Assembly: GCA_023512835.1 (NCBI GenBank)
Contig: CM042085.1
Location: 42,780,721 to 42,844,720, forward strand
Source: Taxillus chinensis
Lineage: Eukaryota; Streptophyta; Magnoliopsida; Santalales; Loranthaceae
Reading direction: 5' to 3'
Length of the DNA: 64,000 bases
The translations under genes were made by a program, and so were the position numbers. Shown piece after piece: positions 22,564 through 33,730 of the stretch (its first letter is position 1; every line of letters begins with the position of its first letter). Below the pieces are notes generated by a model, which was not told the DNA's origin, made no database searches, and worked only from the letters and a program-made list of their open reading frames with translations.

Positions 22564-25500
22564 CTACTCAAGAAAATAGAGTTGCTAGTTAGTGTTGGAA
22601 AATATAGGAATAGCTTATAAAATAAACTAAACACAATAAAAGAAACTAAAATCTGAAAAACATAAAATAAAATTTAGGATTAAATACTTACGAGGAAATT
22701 TTAAAATTAAATTAACTAAAAAGTTGCCTTTTAGATAATTTAACTCTTTTATAATTACAGCGAACCATAAGATAATATTTCTCTCTTTATACATACGGAT
22801 ATTACTAACTTTGAAGAAGGAAGAATTAATTGATTTGATGAATAATAGAGTCACCTCTTTATAGATTTTTACGTGACCCTTAATAATAGGCCCTAAGAGT
22901 GGTTATTGATAGTTTTTCATTCTAAAAGACATACTTCTTGATAAAAGATATGTCTAAGAGTTATCATTGATAACTTTTTGTCATAAATGACATACTTCTT
23001 GGTAAAAGATGTATCGTTCCATTAAAAGATAACACCCTAAAAGACACACTTGTTAGTAATAGTATGTCTTTTCATGAAAAGGTAATATCTCAAAGGATAC
23101 AACTATAGGTAGTAATGTGTCTTTTCATGAAAAGATAATATCCCAAAAGACACACCTATAGATAACGGTGTGCCTTTCCATGAAAAGATATTAACCTATT
23201 TAATTTTTCATTCAATAATCAAACAATCCCCACATAAATGAAAAATTAAATAACCCTTGTGATACGATTTGATATGATATGATATACAAACTAAGAGAGA
23301 AAAAAAACAAAAATCCACATAAGGTAGATTGTGGCTTTAAATCTTTTCTTAGTGTAAAACTATCGAGCTTACTGATTGATCAGTGAACATGATGTCTTGA
23401 ACCGTTCAGCTTATTTATGTAAACCGAGATAATAGACTTCACACAATTTTTTTCTTATTGTAATTGATTCTCATTGTTGTGTTCATTTTGGCCTTGAACA
23501 ATTTCTAGTTTCATGAGTGCTTTAGAGAATTAAGCCTTATTATTCTCACAGAAGCAACCCCTTCTTCACTCGTATACGTGATTCTTATTTACTTATCAAA
23601 AAAAAGAATATCCCGACATAGCCCACTGTTGATATCAAGTTATAAGCGTCATTAAAAGCATAACTTAACCTTTAACTCTTTACAAGTTTCACTACTATAT
23701 CATAGAAATAGGTTAGAGATTTCTCAACTACAGAGTTACACATAATTAGGTTGTCCCTTTTGAACCTAGATCTTGGGATCTCCGATCAATTAGGTTGGAT
23801 TTCCTATAAGATAACTCTTATGATGTAAGCTTTAAGCTTATTCCCCTCGATGAACTATTAACTTGCTCTTAACATGACCAACAAGAGGTATTACAAGTGT
23901 ATAGCTAAGTAATAACGGGATATAATTTTAAATCCTAAATTATCGTTCCCACAAAAAACTTGTGTATCAATTTAAGTAAAGCATACATTAAAATGTCTTT
24001 CTCTTAATTATCTAGAAAATCGAATGTTTCTCTTAGATTGATTAAATGATTGTAATTAAATATAAATAACAGGAAACAAACAAGTAAAGATAATTTGGAA
24101 AAATGACTTTCAGGTTGTAAACAAAGATTGTGATTCCAGGGGTTTGATTTCACCACCCTTCACTATGCATTCGTTATCCTATGTTGTGAATGTTATAATT
24201 CTTAGTTCAACTAGCCTACACTTTTTTCTTTCATTTGATCCATGTAAAGAAAATTAGGCTCGATCACAAAACCATTTGGTCCATGCGAGATTGCATTTAA
24301 TAAGGAAGTGTTCTATGCCAATCAAATGTTTTATAAGCTTGGTCAACTCTATAACATATCTTACCTAAGTTTGCCATGATCTACCCCAGACTATATTTGA
24401 TTCATGCATAACATCAAACATTTAGGCAAGGCTAAACTTACATGAAACTTAAAATTACAAACATCACTTTACAATTGAACTAACACATAATGATTTGAGG
24501 GTTACATCGCACCCCTAGAAAGAAAGAAACTAGCTAGACATGTTGTATATACAGACCACAGTTACATTCAAAGACATACTTGATTTTCTCAGTAAAGCTA
24601 GAATCCTTTGAATGCTCTCAATGGCTCCTTCTCTAGTTCCTTTGATGATCCTTTAAGCAGTCTGTGTTCTTCGATGTTTTTTCTTCAATACTCCAATTTT
24701 TTATACGAAAAACTCACAAACTCCCATCCATAAATGCGTCCAAATCCAGCCTGATCATCTCCTCTGGCATGCAGTTACGTTTTTCCTCTTAACACAAATT
24801 TCCTTTAACATAACTGCCATATGTATTGGTCGCGCGACCGTTACTTGAAGTCTTGTCCATCATTGTTCTAATTGATCCAAATGTAAGCCACAGAAATATC
24901 ACAAGGATTCAGGGCAAGAGTCAACACTTCCACCCAGCACGTGGCGGTCATCGCCACATGCACACAGCGCCACATGCAAGGAATTTGTCTCTTTAACAAT
25001 GCTGTCTTCATCTCTCAATTCTCATAGCTGTGCAAAACAAAGTCAATACGTGCAGGAGAAATGCCTTTTGACATTAGGAATGCAAAACATCGCCACATGC
25101 AGAGCTACGTCAATTGCAAGGCTTCGCCACATGCAACACCCAACACTCCTTACCTTCTGAATTTATCATTCCTATAAATGATCTCATAGTAAGATAAAGA
25201 AAAACAAAAAACCAGACAAAATACAAGACATACTATAAAACACAACCTTCACAATTAGTAAGTAAAAAGGTAGTAAATACAGATATAAATTGCCACTTTC
25301 TGAGCTAACAAATGCAGGAAAACACACATAATTCCCATGAATCAAATTCCCTCACGCTAAAACATTACTCGTCCTCAAGCAAAAGAGAAAATAGAGAGGT
25401 AGACCATAAGAAAACCAAAACTACGTTTGAAAGACTCAACCCAATGCATTCAGTCATCCACTATGGTCACAATGCATCATTTCAGTAGCTTAATCACCGT

Positions 25501-28500
25501 CTCCCTTCTGTAGAGTCCAACAACTATGGACTGTCATAACAAATTCATTAAGTGTAAACAAAACTAAAATGTGAAGAACAAACACTAAACTAAATGTAGA
25601 GTTCTCACAAGGTGAATAAAACTAACTTACTCAAATAAATGTCTCACATCACTCACTCTTAAATTTTCTACGGGTTTTCAGACCGTACAACAGTGAACTT
25701 GAATTATGCATTACGGTGACACAACAAATCTTACCACTAGCCCAATTGACCTTTGCTATAAAACCAAAAAGAGAGGTGAATATCAGATTGATGCTTGAAG
25801 TTATACAATGCACCCCCTACATTAAAGTGCCATGACGACTTGAGCACAATTTCAACATCGAACTAACAAGCAACAAGTGAATACAACTGTCGCCTACTAG
25901 TATATACCATAGACCACGACAAGAAAACTTTACTAATTTGGCTTTTCCTTATTTTTTTAACAGATAATTAGAGATGAATAATTCCCATCAAGCCCTTTTT
26001 TTTTACAATGTGCTATCAATGACACACTCCTTTTATCTCAATAATTCTGTTAAGATAGCGCTATGGCAGCATCAAAGGAAATGAAAAGAAAATCACAAAA
26101 CAACCACACACCGAAGGCATTAATCAAAATTCACGTTAATGAGGTTCATAACTCCAGCCCCAACAGCTCACTCTAACTAATCACTGCATTGCAACATCAA
26201 GCACACTAACAAGCTCATCGACCAAGAGAATTAACACACTATAAAAGAGTAAAAAGATGGAACTGTTCCTCTCTGGTCACACAATACTACAGGTAGAGCA
26301 GCAAGCTTTTGCACATAATAGCTCAGCATATACCAAAGTGGCAGCTCGGTACATAATGATCTCATTCAAAGTATAAGAAAAGACAGAGATATTAACCAGA
26401 AAAACTCAGTACTACCACTGATCAACATGTTGTCATCATAAGAAAGGGAAACATACATTGCAAACTCAAAACAAGTGGTAAAAATTTGAAAATTTTGAAA
26501 GGAAAAGAGGACACCTTAAAAGGAAGCACGGCCCTGGAGGATGGCAATAATATAATAACAAACAAAAGCACCACAACTATGACCATCGGGTTGCTAGTGA
26601 AGCTCAAATGCCGTCTTGAATGAAAAGGGTAGTTTGTTTCGGAGAAGTCCTTCATCCTTCAATGTACTCCGAACCCAATGGACAACACCATTCTTGATTT
26701 TAGTTGTACGAGTTTGAAACCACAACACTGATAAGAATCATACAAGATGATCCGTCCTTCTCTCAAATCCAAATGCAGGAGAACATAATGGTCTTCAATG
26801 TGTACAGGAATGAGCACAGAAAACAAAGAGAACCAAGGGCGAAATTCAGCGGCATCTCCACGAATTTGATCCTTAAAAGAAGTCATGTTAGTGGGAGATG
26901 AAGCCAGAAACGTAGGTAAGATTTTAATTTGTTCACACTCAGGATAGCGTTCTGGTTCATGGCGCATCACTCGCAACAAAATCCGCAAAACCCGTGTGAA
27001 CTAGTCAATGTCCTCAGTGTACAACCACTCAGTACTAGTAATGCATTGGAGGTCCTGAGGAAGTAATGGTAAAGGGGTACCCACAGAACATTCCAAGTGC
27101 TCCTCCTTTGTAGAAGTCATAAAAGCATAATAAGTTACAACAGCAGAAAATGCCTCCAAAGCTAGAGGAAAACTGAGATGCACACATTGCCCCAGAGTTA
27201 GTGAAGCTTATGGAGTAGGATTCGAAGGAACCATAAGAATCTCAGGATATCAACTCTGTATAGGAGAAACAATAGGCGGGACTTCAATATATGGTGTAAA
27301 AGATGAAACCATATCAGGATTGGCATATTCTGATAGAGGATGATAAAAAGGATATGCAAAAGATTGAGAAAACTATGATAAAAAAGGGAGCCTTTGCAGG
27401 AAAAGCATGTGCATAATGAAAAGAATGTTGCTCAACATGTGGGAAGCAACAAGATCAAAACCTTCCACTGGATGATGAGATGAGGAGTTCTGGAAGGCTA
27501 ACCCAGAGCGGAATTTGCTCTTGCGAAAGAATTTTTTAATAAATTTATCCAGGCGATTGGTTTACTCACGCTGCTCGCTATCGGATCTCTTCTTGTCCCC
27601 TCTATAACTCACCTATAATATGCTCTAGCTAAGCAAAGCGGGAATCCACATACTCTCTAGTAATTGTTGCCTGCTCACAGGAAAACGGGATGAGAAAAGA
27701 AACTCTCTAGCTAGTGTAGCAGCTGTAGGAGGATCAGTAGTGTCGAAATAACTCATCCCGCTGAAACTAAGACAATTCACCAATCTCATAAGCCCAATTC
27801 ACAACATCAACATCAGAAAATCAAAGAAGAACTATAATGATCCCAAAAATTCCACTCTTGTTGATTTCTATACACATAAGATGCCCATAACAAATGCAAC
27901 TGAGCATGTATATCAACTGGAGGTACCTCTTCCTATGGAGAAGGTACTCAAAAATACTCAAAAAAGCATAAGTAACATGGACTAACTACTGTCTAGGAGC
28001 TTTCTCTTTAGATGATGACTTCTGTTCTTGCTCTTGCTGTGATCTAGGAGCCCATTTATACCATACACCCAATATTTCAACAGCCACATGTCCATCTGCA
28101 GTAAACAAACGTAGGATATTACCGTTAGAGTAATGAATACCCTCACGATGACCAAATAAAACAGGATACTAATTAATCATGATATGAAATAAAAGTCGAC
28201 CAAAACTTTTATGATACAGAAACTTCACCCAATTCTTAAATATCATTAAAACTCAATCAACTCTCAAATCATAATTTATACTATACATGCACTATAAATG
28301 CTCTTTAGGCACACCATCAATACCCTTCCTTTGTGATAACAAGCATTTTCCCATAACATGAGCTAAAAAGCAGTATCTATCAGTAAAATCATTTTTTGTA
28401 TGTTGTCTATACTTATCCACTTACCAGTATAATGCATAAATTGACCAAAAGTGGAAGAGGTATAGTTTGGAAAAGCAACAGTAACCTTAGAGAGATCAAA

Positions 28501-31500
28501 GACCGAATGAATAATATAACTAGAAATCCAAATATCTCGGTCTTGTACAGAACCAATAATCATTGTTTCTTCCTCCTTTTCATCCTGCATCACCTCAGTC
28601 GTCTGATAAAATTCAATAACTTCAGCGAACAAGACTTAGCATGGTCCTGCCACCAACTTGCGCACACCAGCGGACTCCAGATGGTCAGGAATTTCTGCAG
28701 ACCAAGAAAAATTAGTCCGAGTAAATAAATTCCAGTCCAAGACATGGCCAGGATAGATGTCAGGTGCATCATAAGCATGCAAACCCCAACTAAATTTAGA
28801 AGGCTTCTCCATAAGAACACAAAACTAATGCTGCAAAACAAAACGCAAGAGTACACCCGAGCGAGAGCTGCACGTATCATTGAATGTTGGCCGAAGTGCG
28901 CACCGTGCACCGGATATAAGAGAACCAACTATGGAATTAAAAATTTTAATTCCTAATATAACACTTGCAACACCTAAATCTTTCATATCAAAGTTTGTAA
29001 ATAACATCTTTTTAGTTCCTTAATGATATCATTATTGTTATCAATAATAAACATATCATCAACATATAAACATACCATGGCGTAGCCTATACTACACTCT
29101 TTTATATAGACACTTATCACAATCACTAATCTTAAACCCATTCAATATCATTATTTTATCAAATTTTTCATGCCATTGATTTGGAGCTTGTTTTAGTCCA
29201 TACAAAAATTTTACAAGTTTACGTACTTATTTTTCTTTTCCTGAAACAACATATCCTTTTGGTTATTCTATATAAATTTCCTCATGTAATTCTCCATTCA
29301 AGAATATTGTTTTAATATTCATTTGATGAATCTCTAAGTTATATATAACCGTAATAGCTATCATCATTGTAATAGATGTTATTCTTGTAACTGATAAGTA
29401 TGTGTCGAAATAATCGATTCCATTTTATTTAAAGCCTTTGGCTACTAACCTTGCTTTATACTTCTCAATTGATCCATCAGCTTTCAATTTTCTTTTAAAA
29501 ATCTACTCACACCAAAGAGGTTTATTTACTGGTAGAAGATCTATCAATTCCCAAGTATGATTTTGCACAATAGATTCAATTTCACTATTTATAGCTTATT
29601 TTCAATAAGAAGCTTCTGAAGTTGACAACTTCATTTAAGCTTCAAGGTTTATTTTCTAACAAATAAGTTAGAAACTCAAGACCATATGTTTTTGAAACTT
29701 TAGCCCTCTTAGTACGTCTAAGCTCTTGATTATTTTGATCCTGATCACTAGGCGTAGGTTTAAAGACTCTTTTATTTGAACATACTATGCGCAAAAACTT
29801 ATTTGAAAATACAATTTCAAAGAATGATGCATTCCTTGATTCTATAATTGTATTGACACTTATATTAAAATTTTCTAATTTATGAACAAGAAAACGATAT
29901 ACCCTGCTATTATGAGCATACCATATCAATATACAATTAATAGTTTTAGGACCTATCTTTACCATTTTGGGTATAAGAAATACTCACACTTTTAAAATTT
30001 TATATAAAGGCTTTCGTCCTTTTCATCATTTGTATGGGTTAGATTTGTTTACTTATGAGATATTTTATTGAGAACATAATTAGCTGAGAGAAATGCTTTT
30101 CCCCGCAAGTTTTGAGGTAAACCTAAACTTATTAATATTAGAGTAATGATACGTACATGTCTTCATTACCATTGGATTGATATCATATTATTGTTTTTAA
30201 AAAAATCTATTCATACCGATCCAACAACAAATAGAGTGTTTCTGCATGAATTTCATATACAATCTACCTACAAATAGACTTTTCTTTAACATTATATTTA
30301 TCATCTCTTTTAAAGTTCTATTCTTTCTTTTAGCAACTTTATTTTGCTGGGGGATAAAGTGCAATAATTTGATGTATAGTTTCATGAGCAGAGCAAAATT
30401 CACTAAATGAATCAGACTCATACTCACCACCTCTATAATTTCTTAGAACCTTAATTTTTCTATTAAATTGATTCTCTATCTCATTTTTATAATACATAAA
30501 TACATTTAATGTTTCATCCTTGCTTCTTAAAAAATATACATAGCAGAAACTTGTGCAATGATCTATAAAGTAAAAAATTACTTTTTTCCTCCTTTAATTT
30601 GAACAAATTTTAAATCACATATATCACTATAGATTAACTCTAGAAGTTTAGACTTTCTTTCAATTGAATTAAAAGAAATCTTTGAAAGCTTAGCTTCCAC
30701 ACAAGTCTCACATTTATAATTCAAATCAATTTCAAACTTAGGTAAAGAATTTAATTGAATTAATTTATGAATAGTATAAAAATTATTGTGTAAGGTTGAG
30801 GCGCCCGCCTCGACCGTACTGAGGCGCCCGTATATCCGTACAGCCTTCGGCCGTACCGTTCCCGCCTCACGTATTTTTGAACCTTGGGTGAGGGTCAGTG
30901 GAGGGACAAACTGTACTTACATAATTTGTAACTCATTATTTAGTCCCCCCCCCAAAAAAAAGGAGTTTCAACACAATAAACTGAGTTACTGTTAGAGGAT
31001 TTAGAGGGTGTTAGTGAGAGTTGTTGTTTACGAATTGAAGATTTAGGAGTGTTCTCTGTTTCTTCTTTTTTTTTGTTCTTTTGTTTTTGTTAATGTTTTG
31101 TTTAGGTGTATGAGTCTATTTTTGTTGTTTTAGGTGGTAGGCTGATAGCCAAAATGTTTCCCAGAAAAGTAGACACATAATCGCATGCACTTTTGGGCAC
31201 AGAACAGCAAAAACACCCTAAATTATTTTAAAAATAAAGACACTAAATTCACCAAGATACCAAAAATGCACCTAAGTATATTCAAAGAAACATATGCTGC
31301 ACCTGTAAATAGCTTAAAGGCCGTCGGCACACTCCTTTTCTGTGTGACCCAGAAAACATCAGATTTCTTCCTCATGTACAACCCTGGATCTACTATAACT
31401 GGCTTTGCACGTTGATTCCTACATGTACAGTAAACAATATTTATAACACTAACAAATATACACACATAATTTCATAAAGCTTGAAAGAGCAGGAATTTAC

Positions 31501-32274
31501 TCACTCCTTCCATCCAATATTGCCAGTGTGATCAATGAAATTGAGCTCGCGAGGCAGATATGAAAATGTGTGAAGTAGATCTAACCAATGACCGATCCAA
31601 ACCAAACCCACAAACTAATTAATACATATATATACACACACATACAAAATGAACCCAATTCTAAACCAAACACACCCACCATCCTGAGTAACAAGGGGGT
31701 AATCTGAGGCGCTGAGGTTGATAAACCAGTCCCAATCGCCGCCTTCCTTGAGCAAGATCGCCGCCGCGTGAAGCGTGTTGGAGACCATCGTCGGACCTCT
31801 ATAGGTCACCAAATTGGCCTTTGCGATCATCCTCACATTGCTATATTTAGCGAAAACAGGATGATTCGCGACGAAGCTGTGCAGATCGAGCCTCTCGTCA
31901 GGGGACGATTCCAGGTCCAAATGAACCACGTACTGGTTGATCGGGTGGTACAGGGCCCGTAGCGTGCGTTTGAGCATGTCCCCGTCGCCGTGGGAGCCGG
32001 AAATGAGGTACGCGAAGCGTGGCGGCGGGGGGAGGGTCGACAGCGGTAACGCGCGGAGCTTGGCCTCGACGAAAACGGAGGAGCCGCCGGCGCCGCCTCC
32101 GGCGAAGGAGCTGTAGAGGGGGAGGAGAGGAGTGCCGTCCGGCGATGTCAGGGTTGTGAGGAATACGAGGAATAGGGAGACCACGGACCCGATCGCCAGC
32201 GCGAAGACCCATTTCCGCTCCATCGTTGTCTGTGGATGCCGAAGATGCAGGTAATAGTTCTTGAGCCTCTTCAT
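22049..32274 (-). CDS. GLCAT14: GLCAT14-like beta-glucuronosyltransferase (GT14 family), four exons
   Basis: Minus strand, join of 32274-31680, 31580-31505, 31418-31303 and 22563-22049, coding 433 residues, about the family's usual length. Each junction has GT/AG, and the phases agree through G-AT (Asp), GA-G (Glu) and G-GT (Gly) codons. The protein is a type II membrane enzyme with a short basic cytosolic tail, a membrane anchor at about residues 22-42 and a Golgi lumenal GT14 domain. That domain includes FAYLISGSHGDGDMLKR, LHLDLESSPDER-like sequence, DWDWFINLSASDYPLV, LPRELNFIDHTGNIGWK, KSDVFWVTQKRSVPTAFKLF, WGWDNLPRTVLMYY, PEGYFHTVICNAQEF and HFISWDNPPKQHPH. Relatives add glucuronic acid to arabinogalactan-protein galactans. 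The first ATG (32274) is chosen because MKRLKNYY resembles family N-termini; an internal ATG lies at 32223. Intron 3 is 8739 bp. Confidence 0.9.
22593..23874 (-). repeat. Probable 3' LTR region of a reversed copia-like element (H), with internal tandem repeats
   Basis: Begins TGTTGG on the plus strand, exactly at the end of the intron's last 29 bp. From about 22880 to 23200 it holds four to five degenerate copies of a roughly 60-bp unit (AAAGACACAC, TATGTCTTTTCATGAAAAG). It stops where element F begins at 23875. I infer that it and the copia pol fragment at 28935-30790 were one element split by F; no direct proof. Confidence 0.4.
23875..25344 (-). repeat. 3' LTR of element F
   Basis: On the minus strand it begins TGATTCATGGGAATT and ends near CTCTTGTTGGTCA. 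The 3' part contains TGTGGGAACGATAATTTA, corresponding to TGTGGGATCGACCCC in the E LTR. It also carries repeated GCCACATGCA words at about 24945-25140. The inner end is well supported; the outer end (23875) is inferred from the TG...CA rule. Confidence 0.6.
25345..26515 (-). other. Non-coding tail of element F
   Basis: AT-rich, without a supported ORF, between the additional ORF and the 3' LTR. It matches the position of 14460-16044 in E and is littered with short A/T runs. Confidence 0.5.
26516..28820 (-). pseudogene. Additional ORF of element F with Ulp1-like domain, broken
   Basis: Read on the minus strand. The N-terminal domain begins near 28820 with MEKPSKFSWGLHAYDAPD, then SAGVRKLVAG, VFAEVIEFYQTTEV and RDIWISSYIIHSVFDL, spread over two frames. 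A decayed linker follows. The Ulp1-like part (26988-26516) has VLIPVHIEDHYVLLHLDL (His), IILYDSYQ (Asp) and, in another frame at about 26585-26525, QPDGHSCGAFVCYYII (Gln and Cys). The catalytic residues survive but stops and frameshifts prevent a full product. The architecture matches the ORF of element E; the two are clearly homologous in the Ulp1 part. Confidence 0.6.
28935..30790 (-). pseudogene. Ty1/copia pol fragment (H), minus strand
   Basis: Read on the minus strand. A GAG-pre-integrase end (CETCVEAKLSKISF, about 30710-30670) is followed by the integrase core (RSKDETLNVFMYYKNE, RGGEYESDSF, QQNKVAKRKNRTLKEMINIM; about 30600-30300). A divergent linker leads to reverse transcriptase with NLEIHQMNIKTIFLNGELHE, YGLKQAPNQWHEKFD, the YVDDM catalytic motif at about 29075-29055, and DMKDLGVASVILGIKI ending near 28935. 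Many stops. RNase H is missing where element F abuts. Confidence 0.8.
30791..30900. repeat. GC-rich patch with inverted GAGGCG/CGCCTC words
   Basis: GAGGCGCCCGCCTC is a self-complementary hairpin-like word, and a second GAGGCGCCCG and a GCCTCACG follow. It is strikingly CpG-rich against the AT-rich intron. Possibly a small insertion; class unknown. Confidence 0.35.
31303..31418 (-). CDS. GLCAT14: GLCAT14-like exon 3
   Basis: 116 bp encoding NQRAKPVIVDPGLYMRKK to FKLFTG. Acceptor TAG at 31421-31419; donor GTGCAG from 31302. The donor opens the 8.7-kb retroelement-bearing intron. Confidence 0.88.
31505..31580 (-). CDS. GLCAT14: GLCAT14-like exon 2
   Basis: 76 bp encoding DLLHTFSYLPRELNFIDHTG to GWKE. 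Acceptor AG at 31582-31581; donor GTGAGT from 31504. Confidence 0.88.
31680..32274 (-). CDS. GLCAT14: GLCAT14-like exon 1
   Basis: Encodes the cytosolic tail, the membrane anchor, a Gly-rich stem and the first half of the GT14 domain to DYPLVTQD. Donor GT at 31679-31678. It is GC-rich compared with all surrounding DNA. Confidence 0.88.
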
Positions 32275-33730
32275 TCTTGGAAACTTTATTTTTATTTTTT
32301 ATGTTTCTGGTATCACTGACAACGATGTTGTCCTTGCAGCAACAACGAAAGAACGATCCTAGGTTGGAGATTGGAGACGACAGTTTGTGAAATAATCTGT
32401 TGTTGGTTTAATAATGGAGCAGCCATCAATCTGAACGCAAACAAAAACAGAAAAGAAAAAAACAAAACAGAAAACAGTTAGCCACTTCCCCGAGTGCGAC
32501 ACTGCGAGAGATTAGCGTTACCCGACGGTCGGTCGATTGCGTACATATTTCTTTTAAAGTAATCGACATACTTCATTTTTCTTTCCCTTAAACTCAACTC
32601 AATCGACAACATTGATACACGGCATTAATATATGACCCGATTTAACTAACCATACCTTTAATTTAAATTTAACGCAAATGCGTTTAGGTTGTTACGTTTT
32701 AAAATAAATGGATATAACAGGCAAAATACTTTTGGCAATTGATTTTCGTTACAGATGAGCATGCTAATTTCAATTCCAAAATGTAAACAATTTATAAAGG
32801 ACAAAACTTACCTCTCATTCAAGTTTAAATTTGATTGAGTGGGGCATTATTGCACATTAACTTAATTTGTCATGACTGGTTGGGTAGTAGCAATAATTTA
32901 TATTCAAATGTATACGTTTATATTATATTTTATGAATTATATTTATGCATTGCTGTTAAAGTAATATTTTTAAAATAATAATAATGAAATTAAGCCCTTC
33001 AATCCAAATATAATGCTGCCACGTGTCTATCTAATTAATTTTATATAAAATTTAATTTAGTTCGCATCGTCTATGTTTTCGTGTTCTAAGCAGTTGAACA
33101 TTTTTTTTTTTGCCTTTTCTTTTATAGTTTTAAAAGCATGTCTTCCACGAACTACGCTCCCATAGTTTTTCTTTCTTTCTTTTAAATCCTTTCCTGTTAA
33201 TGGAAGAATGACGACGAGCTGGGCTAAACCAAGTGGCGACAGGGACGCGACTAATCATCGTCGGGATTGGGACCAATCAGCCGCACCTGGCTGTAGCAGC
33301 AAGGTCAGGCAGGCGCGCGCAAAGCTGGCTGTAGCTGGCCAGACAGTGTCTAGACTCGAGCGAATGACGGACAGCGTGCACCTCAGGCGGCAGGATCCAG
33401 TGGTTTGTGGAGGAGCAGTGCTTGTTGAAACAACAAGGCAAATGTGGTCACTGTCTGTCTTAACACCTTTTTGTTTCGCTAGCGAGTTGAGAGCTTGCAG
33501 TGCTCCTAAAATAAGTTGGACGACACTAACAAGTGACACGTCGATCCGTAATTAATAAAAAAATTAAAATTTTAACACGTTATTATACGTTGATTAATAT
33601 ATAATAAAATTATAAATAAAAATATCATTTATTATTAAATAAATACTATAATCTCAAGTCAATAACTCAATGTAAAAAATAAAATAATAAAAAATAATCT
33701 TATCACTAATTATTAATAGAAATTATAGAC
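32275..33730 (-). promoter_or_regulatory. 5' UTR and upstream region of the GLCAT14-like gene
   Basis: The stretch just upstream of the ATG is leader-like with T/C runs. Further up, 33200-33540 is GC-rich and CpG-rich. CCACGTGT (G-box-like) lies at about 33018-33025. No convincing TATA box was fixed. Small ORFs on both strands here (for example 33208-33555) are not supported. From 33545 to 33730 the DNA is AT-rich. Confidence 0.4.

Larger units (their letters stand above)
23875..28934 (-). mobile_element. Athila-like gypsy element F, 5'-truncated, minus strand
   Basis: Keeps the 3' LTR (23875-25344), a non-coding tail and the additional ORF with a Ulp1-like domain. Everything upstream (gag, pol, 5' LTR) is missing, and copia sequence takes over at about 28935. 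The tail-LTR junction, read on the minus strand, is GCTTGAGGACGAGTAATG then GTGAGGGAATT before TGATTCATGG, like the junction in E. Confidence 0.65.
22564..31302 (-). other. Intron 3 of the GLCAT14-like gene, 8739 bp, filled with retroelements
   Basis: Bounded by an in-phase donor (GTGCAG at 31302) and acceptor (TTGAGTAG at 22564). Almost all of it is repeat: a TGTTGG-bounded block from 22593, Athila-like element F, copia fragment H and a GC-rich patch at about 30797. All recognisable elements lie in the same direction as the gene. Confidence 0.85.

Noticed and set aside
33208..33555. 115-codon plus-strand ORF in the GC-rich region upstream of the GLCAT14-like gene, with an antisense partner
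   Set aside because: Both strands are open because of GC-rich composition; no recognisable domain; position fits promoter or upstream DNA.
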